From Monoplex corrugatus (Eukaryota > Mollusca > Gastropoda > Littorinimorpha > Ranellidae), in contig CM060314.1 in assembly GCA_030674185.1 (NCBI GenBank), positions 31,236,615-31,300,614 of the forward strand: 64,000 nt of DNA. Direction: 5' to 3'. Positions 21,175 through 32,342 of the stretch are shown piece by piece. The notes below the pieces were generated by a model. That model saw only the letters and a program-made list of their open reading frames with translations, made no database searches and was not told where the DNA came from. A program made the translations under genes and the position numbers. The first letter of the stretch is position 1; each line of letters begins with the position of its first letter.

Positions 21175-21437
21175 TTCCTTGAAGAACCTCTTCCGAGACG
21201 TCCCTCCTGATGCAATTTTCCATTTTTACGAGAGATCAATAGATTTCACGTGATACGATTTTACGTCTGACTACGTTTTTCTTTAATTGCATTTAAACTT
21301 GCAAAGTTAATGGTGAGCAAGGTTTTGAACTGTTGTCGGTTATCTTAACTGGGTTGTCGTTTTTGACGTGGCGTTAGCCCTGATATGGCTCTAGTTGTCG
21401 GCTGGGCTATAAGCAATATGAACTGAACTGAATTGCC
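21175..21437 (+). mobile_element. LINE-A 3' fragment A8
   Basis: CCTCTTCCGAGACGTCCCTC, AGAGATCAATAGATTTCACG, GCGTTAGCCCTGATATGGCT, CTAGTTGTCGGCTGGGC and TATAAGCAATATGAACTG: the last 20 codons of ORF2 plus the whole 3' UTR. Confidence 0.88.
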
Positions 21438-21660
21438 TTAACTGACTTCTACGCAGAATTGAGCGTGCTATGGGCCCATTGGGAAGACTCGAATCACTCA
21501 GTCGAGACTCGTCCACTTCACGGATGTATTATTGGTGGTGTTGCTCAAAACCGCAGGTGTCTATCTCCTAGGCCTGGCTAACGTCAGGATATATCATGAT
21601 AGTAAGGATAGAACACGGCCCTGCCATGCAGTTATCAGTCCTAGATGGAACTCTACATCA
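21438..21660 (+). mobile_element. tRNA-derived SINE (T family), 5'-truncated copy T1
   Basis: GCGTGCTATGGGCCCATTGG, GTCGAGACTCGTCCACTTCA, CCGCAGGTGTCTATCTCCTA and CAGGATATATCATGATAGTA match the body of the complete copy at 62372. The tRNA-like head is absent. Confidence 0.75.
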
Positions 21661-21712
21661 TGAATGTGGCTCTAGTCGTTGGCTGGGCTATGAGCAATAT
21701 GAACTTGGAAGT
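21655..21712 (+). mobile_element. LINE-A tail fragment A9
   Basis: ATGTGGCTCTAGTCGTTGGC and TGGGCTATGAGCAATATG, then AACTTGG: the terminal ~45 bases. Confidence 0.65.
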
Positions 21713-21847
21713 TAGCATCATGATTACATTATCCCAGCATTGCAAAAAATGTACCAAGCTTCTGCAGTCAGTGAGATAGTGAAGACGATGGGGCAGAAAA
21801 AAATCATGTTTAGTTTCGTTTTCACTCGTGCTGTCATTGTTAAATTG

Positions 21848-22025
21848 ATTTTTCACGTCTGAGTATGCTTTTCTTTAAATGCATTTCAGACTTGCTAGGT
21901 TAACGGTGAACATGGCTTTTAACCGTTGTTTTTTCTATCTTAAGCTGGTTGTCATTTTTGACGTGGCGTTAGCCCTGATATGGCTCTTGTAGTCGGCTGG
22001 GCTATAAGCAATATGAACTGAACGT
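21848..22025 (+). mobile_element. LINE-A 3' UTR fragment A10
   Basis: CATTTCAGACTTGCTAGGTT, AACGGTGAACATGGC, GACGTGGCGTTAGCCCTGAT, TTGTAGTCGGCTGGGC and TATAAGCAATATGAACTG. Confidence 0.85.
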
Positions 22026-22088
22026 GGTGTTAGCCCTGATGTGGCTCTAGTAGTCGGCTGAGCTATAAGTGATATAAACTTGGGAACT
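22022..22088 (+). mobile_element. LINE-A tail fragment A11, head-to-tail with A10
   Basis: Begins at ACGTGGTGTTAGCCCTGATG directly after the GAACTGA end of A10, then CTAGTAGTCGGCTGAGC and TATAAGTGATATAAACTTGG. Confidence 0.75.
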
Positions 22089-22329
22089 TGAAATTGTCAT
22101 TGTAATCATGAGGCGAGTGTCAGACGGTCAGGGCACAGTGTGCATTAAATATATGTTTGTCTAAATGTTTTATTCAATTTATTTTAGATGAAGGCAGGGT
22201 TGTCTGAGAAATAGATTCCAGACTGGATTCTCTTTCCCTGTCTTTGTGTGTGGATTTGTGTGTGGAGAGGGGGAGTGGGTGTTTCTGTCAGTCTGGGAAA
22301 ATAATTTAATGCATCGTGTCCAGTCCGAC

Positions 22330-22890
22330 AGGTCTCTCTCTCTCTCTCTTTCTCTGTCTCTGTCTGTCTCTCTGTCTGTCTGTCTCTGGCTTTCTCTTTC
22401 TCTCTGTCTCTCTCTTTCTTTCTCTCTGTGTGTGTCTGTCTGTCTCTCTTTCTCTGTCTCCGTATCTCTGTCTCTCTTTCTCTGTCTCCGTATCTCTCTC
22501 TCTTTGTCTGTCTGTCTCTCTTTATCTCTCTGTCTCTCTTTATCTCTGTCTGTCTCTGTGTCTCTCTGTCTGTCTCTTTCTCTCTCTTCCTCCCTCCTCC
22601 TCCGCCGCTGTTTTTTCTTCTGTCTCTTATTTCTCTCTCAGTTTCTAAATCTCCCTTCGTCACTCTCCTCCAGTGGTTCTCCTTTGGCACTTTAGTCTAT
22701 TTCTGTGTCTCCATCCACGCGCGCGCGTGTGTCTCCCTCTTTCTCCTTTTCATTTTGTCCTCTGTGTGTGTGTGTGTGTTTTGTGTGTGTGTGTGTGTGT
22801 GTGTGATTCCATTTCTCCCCTCTCTCTCCCTCTCTTTCACCGTGTGTGTGTGTGTGTTGAGATTCCATTTCTCTCCCTCTCTCTCTCTCA

Positions 22891-22973
<83 letters not shown>

Positions 22974-22975
22974 CC
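22330..22975. repeat. (CT)n/CTGT-rich tract and (TG)n microsatellites
   Basis: CT and CTGT repeats occupy about 22334-22640. TG tracts are at about 22760-22805, 22838-22858 and 22892-22971, with CT between them. Confidence 0.95.
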
Positions 22976-23260
22976 CCTGTCTGTGCGTGCCGCACGGCAA
23001 TTTTGTTTTTCTTTGCCCCAACAACAGGTAGGATTGGGACATAGATGTTTGTGTTGAATTATGTCCCTGTGTGTGTTCGTTTCCTTTGTGTTTGTGCCGA
23101 ACTGTGTTGATGATATTGTCTAAGATGTGTTGACTATATAGATTGTCTTGTCAGTCAAAATCGCGTTATTTGTTTTGCGTTTACATGGCTCTGGTTGGGC
23201 TATGAACTTGAAAATGAACTTGTTTTGCGTTTTACCTACGCGTGCGTGTGTGTGTGTTAT
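22976..23260. other. Unassigned sequence
   Basis: No gene recognised. ATGGCTCTGGTTGGGCTATG near 23185 is a possible tiny LINE-A tail remnant. Confidence 0.4.
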
Positions 23261-23261
23261 C

Positions 23262-23335
23262 AAAGAATTTACCATGTGAAATTTAGCCGCTTTTTTCTAA
23301 GGAAAGCACGTCGCCGCGGTGCAGCGCCACCTCTT
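23262..23335 (-). repeat. Interspersed repeat E, copy E1
   Basis: Reverse strand reads GTGGCGCTGCACCGCGGCGA, CGTGCTTTCC, then AAATTTCACATGGTAAATTC. It is shared with 47850, 54135 and 55088. Other copies carry AATATG- or TAC-type tails, which suggests a short SINE-like retroposon. Confidence 0.7.
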
Positions 23336-23584
23336 TGATTTGTAATACAAACTTTTGCCGGGGATAACTACTTTTTTGTTTGATCTTCAAAGTACGCTGA
23401 GTGCGTGCTACCCGTTCAATCTCGGTTTATCGTTTCCGGGGGGTGGGTGGGGGGAGGTGTTGGCTGAAGAATCATCTGTGTGTGTGTGGTTAGTCTTCCT
23501 ACTTTTTGAACACAGGAACAACATAGTCAGAACATATTTTACTATTTGTGACTTAAGTAGGTTTGAAAAGATATCTGAATCATT
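23336..23584. other. Unassigned sequence
   Basis: No coding family recognised. A short G-rich stretch lies near 23440. Confidence 0.4.
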
Positions 23585-23955
23585 CGAAATTTAAAGTACA
23601 CGGTTATGGAGGAAATCTGTGGAGGGAGGATTGGAATAAACAAGATAACAAACGTTTCCAAAACTGCCCCAACCTGAAAGAAAATATGTTCCACGTCGGA
23701 CTGCTTAAAGAACCTCTCCCAGGACGTCCCTCCCGATACAATTTTCCAGTTTTTACAAGAGATCAATAGATTTCACCTGATACGATTTTACGGCCGTTTT
23801 TCTTTAATTGCATTTTAGACTTGCAAGGTTAACAGTGAGCATGGTTTTTAACTATTGTCTTTTATCTTAACGAGCTGTCGTTTTTGACGTTGTGCTAGCC
23901 CTGATATGGCTCTAGTAGTCGGCTGGGCTATAAGCAATATGAACTGAACTGAGCG
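23585..23955 (+). mobile_element. LINE-A 3' fragment A13 with internal deletion
   Basis: The first part encodes remnants of the ORF2 segment after RNase H (NLWREDWNKQDNKRFQ against NLWQENWNKQTDNKLFQ in LINE-A). It then jumps over about 90 bases to CTTAAAGAACCTCTCCCAGG, AAGAGATCAATAGATTTCAC and the complete 3' UTR ending TAAGCAATATGAACTGAACT. Confidence 0.85.
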
Positions 23956-24068
23956 GTGAGCATGGTTTTTAAATTCTTTTATCTTAACGGGTTGTCGGTT
24001 TTGATGTGGTGTTAGCCCTGATATGGCTGTAGTAGTCGGCTGGGCTATAAGCAATATGAACTGAACTG
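23953..24068 (+). mobile_element. LINE-A ~115-nt tail unit A14
   Basis: Starts GCGGTGAGCATGGTTTTTAA right after the preceding GAACTGA end and ends CTATAAGCAATATGAACTGA. Its 5' start is at nearly the same point as A4 and A15. Confidence 0.8.
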
Positions 24069-24200
24069 GGCCGTGGGCATGGTTTTTAACTCATGTCTTT
24101 TATCTTTAGCGGGTTGTCGTTTTTGACGTGGTTTTAGCCCTGATGTGGCTCTAGTAGTCTAGTAGTCTGCTGGGCTGTAAGCAACATAACCTGAACCTCC
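24069..24200 (+). mobile_element. LINE-A ~115-nt tail unit A15
   Basis: Starts CCGTGGGCATGGTTTTTAAC and ends with TGCTGGGCTGTAAGCAAC. It contains a local duplication of TAGTAGTC. Confidence 0.75.
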
Positions 24201-24530
24201 CTATGTCTCCCCTCCCCGCCTTTTTTGTTTCCTATTTCTGTCTGTCTGTCTCTTTCTCTCTGTCTCTGTCTCTTTTGCCTCCTTTATCCCTCTCTCCCTC
24301 CCTCGCGCGTTCCCTGATCCACAACAGCAGGCAGGGAGTGGGACATTGCAGTTGTTTGTGTTTAATTATGTCATTGTGTTTGTTCTTTGCATTGTTCTCA
24401 TCCGTAAGTCGTGTTGGCTCGGTCGTGTGTCGGTGGGTCTCTGTTATTGTTAGTCTGCATTATTTTGGCGTTCGTTTTGTGTCGTTTTCCTTCCATGTTT
24501 TAGTTTACATCAATACATATTTGAACAAAA
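24201..24530. other. CT-rich and unassigned sequence
   Basis: CTGT/CTCT-rich from 24235 to 24305, then unique sequence with no recognised gene. Confidence 0.5.
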
Positions 24531-25050
24531 CTGTCTTTCAGCATAAATAGTATCCCCATCTACTGGAAATTCTGTGCTAGAAAAATACCTTTTCTCTCAC
24601 TGTCATTGTTTCCGACTTGTTCTATTGCTTTCTGTCATTTAACATTTTCTGCCGTGCTGGTCCATTCACTTGTATTTGTTCGATGAAATCTTACGTACTC
24701 TCTCTAAGGATTGATAACTGGGTACATGTATTACGTGTATTTTCTAGCTCTAGGGAGGTGAGATACATGGAAGCAATTTTAGGTAATTTGTGCCCATTTT
24801 CATGTATGCTTTGGTGTCCTTAGGAATGCTGAATTTTGTATTCGGTTTTTTTTTTTTAATCTCCTGTGCGAAAACTTGTAGTGATCAACGCCAGGGGCAT
24901 GTCCTTACATTATGTGCGCGAATGCATTGATATGCGTTCTTGTTTTTTTTTCTTTTGGTTTTTCTTGTTGAAGTTTTGTGTGTTTTGAAACGGTTACAGC
25001 CCTGATATGGCTCTACGCAGTCGGCTGGGTTTAAAGAATAATAACAATCA
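24531..25050 (+). mobile_element. Family B copy B9
   Basis: Starts CTTTCAGCATAAATAGTATC, lacking only the first ~15 bases. Ends TACAGCCCTGATATGGCTCT, ACGCAGTCGGCTGGG and TTTAAAGAATAATAAC. Confidence 0.82.
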
Positions 25051-25077
25051 AGGCAAAGCTTTTGTGCCCCCGTCTGT

Positions 25078-25285
25078 GGCAATGCCAAGGTGTCTTTAAG
25101 AGTAAATTGTATCCCTATCCTCTAGAAATATGGGCTAAATACTTTTAGTCACTTTTTTGTTTCTAATTTGCTGTTTTGCTTTCTGTTCTCTTACATTCCG
25201 AGTTTCTGCTTTCCTGTTTCGTTCACCTTTGTTTTTTTGTAGTGCCTTATATACTTTTTGTCTGTCTGGGTTGATAGGTGTGTGT
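25078..25285 (+). mobile_element. Family B copy B10, diverged and 3'-deleted
   Basis: GGCAATGCCAAGGTGTCTTT and AGAGTAAATTGTATCCCTAT correspond to the family 5' end, and the following TTGCTTTCTGTTCTCTTACA region is strongly diverged. Confidence 0.5.
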
Positions 25286-25289
25286 ATAC

Positions 25290-25727
25290 TAGGGCATTTT
25301 CAATGTAAGTGGTATCCCGACCATCTGGAAATCCTATGCTAGAAATTTCATCTTTTCTGTCGCTCTTTGTTTCTGCCTTGTTGCTGTACTTAGCATTTCT
25401 TATCATTTTCTGCCTTGCTGGTCCATCACCTATGTGTACGATTGAGTCTTACGTACTTTGTCTTAGGATTGATGATACATGTAGAGTGCATGTATTAAGT
25501 GCATACTTTCTCTAGGGAAGTGATGTGCAGAAGCAATTTTAGATCATTCAGACCCGGTTTTATCTTTGTGTCCCTAGTTGTATTTGAATTTGTGTTCAGG
25601 TATGTTTTTTTTTTTAATCCCCTGCATGATAAATTGGACGATGTGGTCACCTCAAAGGGGCCCGTATCCTTAGTTTATGTGAGCGAATGCATTGATGTAT
25701 GTACTTAATTTTTTTTTTTTCGTCATA
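25290..25727 (+). mobile_element. Family B copy B11, lacking the terminal tail
   Basis: TTTCAATGTAAGTGGTATCC, CTGCCTTGCTGGTCCATCAC, and GAGCGAATGCATTGATGTAT are family landmarks. It stops before the structured tail. Confidence 0.7.
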
Positions 25728-25735
25728 TTTACCTC

Positions 25736-25978
25736 TGTGGGGATGCCGGGGCTTTTTCAGTATAAGTAGTATTCCCACCTTCTGGAAATTTTGTGCCAGA
25801 AATGTTCTATTTTCTGTCACTCTTTGGTTTTGTCTTGTTCATTTGCTTTCTCTCATTTCTTCCTTTCATTTTCTGCCTTGCTGGTCAATTCTATGTTCGA
25901 TAAAGTCTTACGTACTGCGCATATTTTGCCCCCGGGGAAATGTGACATACGGAAGCAATTTCATGTAGTTTAGGCACA
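25736..25978 (+). mobile_element. Family B copy B12 (5' half)
   Basis: TGTGGGGATGCCGGGGCTTT, TTCAGTATAAGTAGTATTCC and TTTCTGCCTTGCTGGTCAAT. It ends at about the GGAAGCAATTTCATGTAGTT motif. Confidence 0.75.
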
Positions 25979-26039
25979 CACCTCTGTTACTGTCTCCGTT
26001 TACGTCTCCGTTTCTCTTTATGTCTGTCCCTGTTTGTCT

Positions 26040-26320
<281 letters not shown>

Positions 26321-26324
26321 GAGA

Positions 26325-26700
26325 AAGAAGGGAAAGAAGACCAATTCCAGTGATACCTTATTTATTGCCCTAACCTGGCACTATCCTTTCCACAGCGCAA
26401 GGTGAAGAATAGAGGTGTCAAACCAGAACAGATGGCACCGTGGCAAAACACAATACATCATTTCTACACACACACACACACTCACTCACTCACTCTTTCT
26501 CTTGCCCCCCCCCCCCCCCCCCCCTCCCTCATATTGAGGAAAAAACGCCACCACCACACAACAACAAAACAAACAAAAAACCGCATCTCCAGTAATACCT
26601 TATTCACTGCCCTAACCTGGCACTCTGTTTTCCACAGCACAGGTTGAAGAATAGTGGTGTCAAACCAGAACAGATGGGATCATGGGAAAACACAATGCAT
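26325..26700 (+). repeat. Tandem duplication of ~250 bp
   Basis: CCAGTGATACCTTATTTATT, CCCTAACCTGGCAC and GGTGTCAAACCAGAACAGAT near 26345-26432 recur at about 26590-26673. Each is followed by AC- or C-rich simple sequence. Each copy has a TTTCCACAG motif. Confidence 0.85.
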
Positions 26701-26749
26701 CATAACTCTACCAGTACACTTCCCACCCCCATCCCCCACTCACTACACA

Positions 26750-26786
<37 letters not shown>

Positions 26787-26945
26787 ACTGATGGCAGTCA
26801 AGAGATTGGACAAGGCACTTGCACACGCACGTGCGTACGCAACGCACACACGCACGCACACACACTCTCCTCTCTCGCTCCCTGTCACACACACCACACA
26901 CACATGCAAGCACACACACACCACACAACACACACACAAAATGCA
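26467..26945. repeat. (AC)n and C-run
   Basis: AC at about 26467-26485, about 19 C at 26506-26524, AC at 26747-26785 and imperfect AC to 26940. Confidence 0.9.
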
Positions 26946-27478
26946 CAGGCATATCTAAAGATAGTGATGTCATCAAGAAATGTGGAATGGGTTAAATATT
27001 CAAGTGGTTGTACAGAAATGAGTGGCATATAATAAATCTGCAGACACAATGCCTGTACATTTATGTACGTTACTATTTGTTGAACGGAATATACATGTAA
27101 TGTAAGAAAATGTATATGCTGTTGGACGAATATTAATGTACATTAATATACACTGTCTTATTGTTATTATACTCAGGATTTGTGACATGTTCTTGTCTTT
27201 ATGTTCGTTTCTTGTCAAAAAGAAAGGAGAAGGTATAATTTGATATATGTTCTTGTTTTTTTGTTCGTTAATTGTCAAAAAGAAATGGGGTGGGGGGGGG
27301 GGGGGGTCTGTATCATCACTATAGAGCGATGGTGGCGGCAAACGGGTTTACATCTGTCTTGGTGGGTCTCTTCTGCACACTGTGACACTGATTAGTGTGC
27401 TTAGAACACACAAAACTGACAGGTGCGTGTGTGATACATGTGCCAGCGTGGGCGAGTAGGAAGAGGTGGGTCTGAACG
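26946..27478. other. Unassigned AT-rich sequence with G-run
   Basis: Two similar TTCTTGTCTTTATGTTCGTT / TTCTTGTTTTTTTGTTCGTT lines with TTGTCAAAAAGAAA lie at 27190-27290 (a ~64-bp duplication). A run of about 15 G follows at 27292-27306. No gene. Confidence 0.6.
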
Positions 27479-28022
27479 TGTGTGTGTGGTGTGCGCGTGC
27501 GTGTGTGTGTGCGTGCGTGCGTGTGTTTGTGTTCGTGTGGTGTTTGTGTTCGTGTGTGTGTTGTGTTGTGTTGTGTTTGTGTTCGTGTGTGTGTTTGTGT
27601 ATGTGTGCTGTCTTCGCTGTGTGTGTGTGGTTTTCTTATTGTTGTTTCCAGTTGTGTGTGTGCGTGCGTGTGTGTGTGTGTGTGTATGGAGGTGGTGGTG
27701 GTCCTGTGTCTGCTCTTAACAAACGCACGTGCGCGCGCGCGCGCACACACACACACACACGCACACTCGCTTAACTAGCGCACATACGCACGCGCGCACA
27801 CACACATCACACACACAATCTAACAAACACACGTCTAAAATACGCACACACACACATACACGCGCACACACACAAACTCGCTCAATTAGCACACATACGG
27901 GCGTGCGCCACACACACACACACACACACATCTCACACACCCACACACACACACACTGATCTAGCGCGCGCGCACACACACACACACACACACGTAGATG
28001 TACAGTCACACTCCCCCGCACG

Positions 28023-28055
<33 letters not shown>

Positions 28056-28060
28056 CACCA

Positions 28061-28094
<34 letters not shown>

Positions 28095-28120
28095 CACACA
28101 CACACCACACACACACACAT
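27479..28120. repeat. (TG)n then (AC)n with CG-rich inserts
   Basis: TG-rich to about 27690, then AC/GC-rich 27728-27990, CT at about 28028-28056 and AC to 28120. The TG half and AC half could fold into a very long imperfect hairpin. Confidence 0.95.
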
Positions 28121-28845
28121 CACACAGATAAACGAGATCGATGGTAACCAGACAAGCAGGACAACAGACTAGCAACAGACGGATAATGGCTTACTTCAGT
28201 ATTGATGAGTGTCCCAGTCATACACAGACCGATTAGCAAGCGATGATCTAGTCAGTATTTAACGCAATAACAGAAATTGTATTTAAGACAGACGAGTGGA
28301 ACTGGGCGATAGAGAGAAAAAGCGTTGATGTCTTCAGAAATAGGTTGCCATCGGGTTCATTTTCCTGCTGCTTGCTTTGGGATCAATGGATATTGGGCTG
28401 AACATATTGGTGACAATGTGTATGCTTTCATTCTTTTGATACACTGTCGTTTTGGGGATAAAGGACCGTCTGCATTGGGTGTATGCAATGTGAAGGTGCC
28501 ACAGGTAAGTGAAAACACGGAATGCCTACGCGTGTATATTCTCGTCTAACTTTAATGAAACAAAATAAGGGTGTGGGGGACAATTTTTCACATCGACCGA
28601 AGGTGTCTGTGCGCGCGCGTCTCTCTCTGTCTGTCTCTGTCTCTGTCTGTCTCTCTCTTTTTCTTTGACTTAAATGTGTGTATATTTTTTTCGGGACTTA
28701 ATATGTGGATCTTTACCACATTTTGGTCATAGGTATCAACTGCTGAGGACTCTCAAAAGTATCTAAGTTAGAACGTAAGGCTCCAAGATCACCAAAAAGA
28801 TTCCTAAAATTAACATTCATCAAAGTTGTAAATGGCACTCGCAGA
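28121..28845. other. Unassigned sequence
   Basis: No gene recognised. GGTGCCACAGGTAAGTG at 28494-28510 resembles a splice donor. A CTGT/CT tract lies at about 28620-28665. Confidence 0.45.
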
Positions 28846-29690
28846 GATACTGCCGGCATTATTTACATTCATTTTTCACTCTTGCGACTATTGTCTACCA
28901 TAGTCGTCATTACAATTGCTGGCAATATTTACATTTTTGTTTCATTTGAGACCAATGTCTACCATAGTCATTGGTGCAACCTCTGGCAAAATTTACTTTC
29001 CTTTTTCTCTGTTGCGACCATAGTCTACCATAGTTTTCATTACAGTTGCTAGCAATATTTACATTCCTTTTTCACTGTTGCGGACCATTGTCTACCATAA
29101 TCCTCATTACAACTGCTGGCAATATTTACATTTTGTTCACTGTTGCATCACTGTTTACCATAGTCCCTAGTGCAATGGATGGCAATATTTAAAAATTTTT
29201 TCCACTGTTGCGACCGTTGTCTACCATAGTCCTTAATTCAACTGCCGGCAATATTTACATTCATTTTTCACTGTTGCGACCATTGTCTACCATAGTGGTT
29301 ATTACAGTTGCTGGCAATATTTACATTCATTTTTCACTGTCGCGACCATTGCCTACTATACTCCTTAGTACAACTGCTGGCAATATTTACACTTATTCAC
29401 TGTTGCGACCATTGTCTACCATAGTCCTTAGTACAACTGCTGGCAATATTTACATTTATTCACTGTTGCGACATTGTCTACCATAGTCCTTAGTACAACT
29501 GCCGGCAATATTTACATTTATTCACTTTTGTGACCATTGTCTACCATAGTCTTTAGTACAACTGCTGGCAATATTTACATTTATTCACTGTTGCGACCAT
29601 TGTCTACCATAGTCCTTAGTACAACTGCTGGTAATATTTACATTCCTTTTTGACTGTTGCGATTGTTGTCTGCCATAGTCCTCAGCACAT
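28846..29690 (+). repeat. ~63-bp tandem array, about 13 units
   Basis: Unit landmarks are CACTGTTGCGACCATTGTCT, ACCATAGTCCTTAGTACAAC and TGCTGGCAATATTTACATT, spaced 61-67 bases apart from about 28883 to 29658. The central units (29400-29640) are most alike and the edges more diverged, as expected for unequal exchange. It is non-coding. Confidence 0.95.
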
Positions 29691-29975
29691 CAGGTTTTAT
29701 TTCAATCGAAGTTTCTTCAAAGTCACAATGACCTTGAAGTACAAAAATCTGGATTTTTAGTAGTTTCTGTATTTAAAAATAGTGTTTGAATGGCTTCACC
29801 ATCTTGTTTCTATGTTCATACGTGTCGCATAAGAAAAAAACTTCTTCCATGTTTGAATGATCGTCAAACTGTTACCAGAAGCTGATAGTAAAGTGTTGAT
29901 AGTGTTGTGTTTGTTGTTTGACGATTGCTTCGCTGTAATTTTCTATGTCAATGATTAACCCATTTCTATCCCCAG

Positions 29976-30740
29976 CTTCCTGCTGAATCTTCAACCCAGC
30001 TTTCCAGCTCTATACACCAGCTTCCTGCTGGCATTCTATCCACCAGTTTCCTGCTGGCATCTATCCACCAGCTTCCTGCGGCATTGCTTCCCGCTGACCA
30101 TTTCCTGCTGGCATATCACATTCCTGTGCACCCTATCCACCAGCTTCCTGCGGCACCTATCCACCAGCTTCCTGCTGGCATCTATCACCAGCTTCGCTTC
30201 TTCGGCACTCTATCCACCAGCTTCCTGCTGGCATCTATCCACCAGCTTCCTGCCGGCACTCTATCCACCACTTCCTGCCGGCATTCTATCCACCATGCTT
30301 CCTGCGGCACTATCCACCAGCTTCCTGCTGGCACTCTATCCACCAGCTTCCTGCCGGCATTCTATCACCACTTCTGCGGCACTCTATCCACCAGCTTCCT
30401 GCCGGCATTCTATCCGCACTCTATCCACCAGCTTCTGCGGCATTCTATCCACCACTCTGGACCTATCACGTCCTGCCGGCCATTCTTTCGGCACCTATCC
30501 ACCATTCCGCTGGCCTATCCACCATTCTCTGGCACCATCCACCGCTTCTCGGCATTATCCACCATTCTGCGCATCATCCCCAGCTTCCTGCGGCATCTAT
30601 CACAGCTTCTCCGGCATTCATCCGCTTTTCACCACTATCCGCTCTATCCACCGTTCCTGCGCATCCTCGGCACTATCCACCTTCCTGCTGCCTATCCACA
30701 CTTCCTGCCGGCATTCTATCCACCAGTTTCCTGCCGGCAG
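29976..30740 (+). repeat. 26-bp minisatellite made from one arm of fold-back satellite S
   Basis: The unit is about TCTATCCACCAGCTTCCTGC followed by CGGCAT, in roughly 25 copies with many single-base deletions. At 30729-30757 the array ends in the reverse arm (CCGGCAGGAAGCTGGTGG), creating an inverted repeat. Confidence 0.9.
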
Positions 30741-30803
30741 GAAGCTGGTGGATAGGGTGACAGAGGGAAAGGGTGAAATTTTTGCCTTGCTATCGTGGCT
30801 AAC

Positions 30804-31370
30804 GATCATTTCATCAGACGGCAGATGCATATCAGAAATAGCCGGCAGAATCGGCCAGGCCAAAACAGCAATCTAGAAGATGAGCATTCTTACCAACAAA
30901 TGCCTGTCAATTAACATCAGGAAGAGAGTTCTTGAATGTTATATTGAACCAATACTGTTGTACGGATGCGAGGGGTGGACAGTCCAACAAAGCCAGAACA
31001 AGATTGAGGCAGCCGAGATGTGGTTTCTAAGAAGAATGTTGAGAGTTCCACGGACAGCAAAGAAAACAAACGACACAGTCTTGATGGAGGCAGACTCAAG
31101 TAGATCACTCATAAGGAAGATTAGGAAAAGGCAGCCAACATTTATAGGCTATTTTATGAGGAAGGGGGATTTGGAGCATCTGGTCACAACGGGAAAGCTG
31201 GAGGGAAAGAGAGCACCGGGTAGACCCAGGGAGAAAATGCTGGACGAACTTGCAGAGTGGCTGGGGACGAGGAGGGTGGGGGAGATGCTAAGGGCAACGA
31301 GAGATAGAGACAGATGGAAGACCATGATCGCCAACGCCATGCGGCAGGGTATCTGATGATGATGATGATG
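30804..31370 (+). pseudogene. LINE-R 3' end (ORF2 C-terminus), 5'-truncated insertion with 12-bp TSD
   Basis: Encodes the C-terminal domain of a LINE polyprotein: ISSDGRCISEIAGRIGQA, a TAG stop near 30873, then LSINIRKRVLECYIEPILLY, GCEGWTV, KIEAAEMWFLRRMLRVPR, RQPTFIGYFMRKGDLEHL, KRAPGRPREKMLDELAEW and IANAMRQGI with its stop. A short (GATGAT)n tail follows. The flanks ATCGTGGCTAAC (30792-30803) and ATCGTGGCTGAC (31371-31382) form a target-site duplication. The flanking sequence is satellite S. Only one nonsense codon is seen, so this is a relatively young fragment. Confidence 0.88.
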
Positions 31371-31425
31371 ATCGTGGCTGACAATGCAGGATGCCGGCAG
31401 ATAGGGAAAGGAAATCAAAGGATTA
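31371..31425 (+). repeat. Satellite S remnant downstream of the LINE-R insertion
   Basis: ATCGTGGCTGACAATGCAGG, ATGCCGGCAGATAGGG and TCAAAGGATTAA continue the monomer interrupted at 30803. Confidence 0.75.
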
Positions 31426-31729
31426 ATGTATATGTGGTTTTGTTTGATCTTTAGTATTTCAGGACAAAAGAACTTTGTTAGCTGTGGGCAAAATGATAGT
31501 TTCAAGGTGATGGTTATTAATTTATGTGTGGCTTAAACAAACGGAGATATTAATCTCAAAGATAAAATCAAAAAAGTATGCTTTTTTAAAAGTAAAAGTG
31601 CTTGTTTTAATGTGTTATTTGGAATCAGTTGAGCGCCGTAGCATTGTCAAAAATATGACTGATTTGTATATACTGAGAAAGACATCGACAGACGGACATG
31701 GACACGGACACGCAGACACAAACACATTA
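31426..31729. other. Unassigned sequence
   Basis: AT-rich, nothing recognised. Confidence 0.4.
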
Positions 31730-31801
31730 GCGCGCGCGCGCACACACACACCACACACCACACACCACACACACACACACACCACAACACACACACACAC
31801 A

Positions 31802-31863
<62 letters not shown>

Positions 31864-32148
31864 CACACACACACCACGCGCGCGTAAGCGCACATATACG
31901 CTAAGCAGGCTCAGTGCGTGCGCGCACGCACGCACCACACACACGCTATGGCAACCAACAGGACGACATACACACACGCACGCACGCACCACACACGCTA
32001 TGGCAACCAACAGGACGACATACACACAGCACGCACGCAAGCAGCACACACACCCCAACCCCACCCCCACACACACACCCACCCCACCACACACCACACA
32101 CACACACACACGCACACACACGCACACACACACACGCTCACACACACG

Positions 32149-32186
<38 letters not shown>

Positions 32187-32280
32187 CATACACACTCTCT
32201 CTCTCACACACACACACACTCACGCGCACACACACGCACACACACACACACACACATACACACAGGGGCACGCGCGCGCG

Positions 32281-32342
<62 letters not shown>
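31730..32342. repeat. (AC)n-rich array with a duplicated 52-bp inset
   Basis: About 600 bases of AC with CACGC variants. ACGCTATGGCAACCAACAGG and ACGACATACACAC occur twice, about 52 bases apart (near 31943 and 31995). Confidence 0.95.

Noticed and set aside
28325..28549. Short forward frame ending at a GTAAGT donor-like site
   Set aside because: A single 74-codon frame without homology or a matching acceptor is not enough to call an exon.
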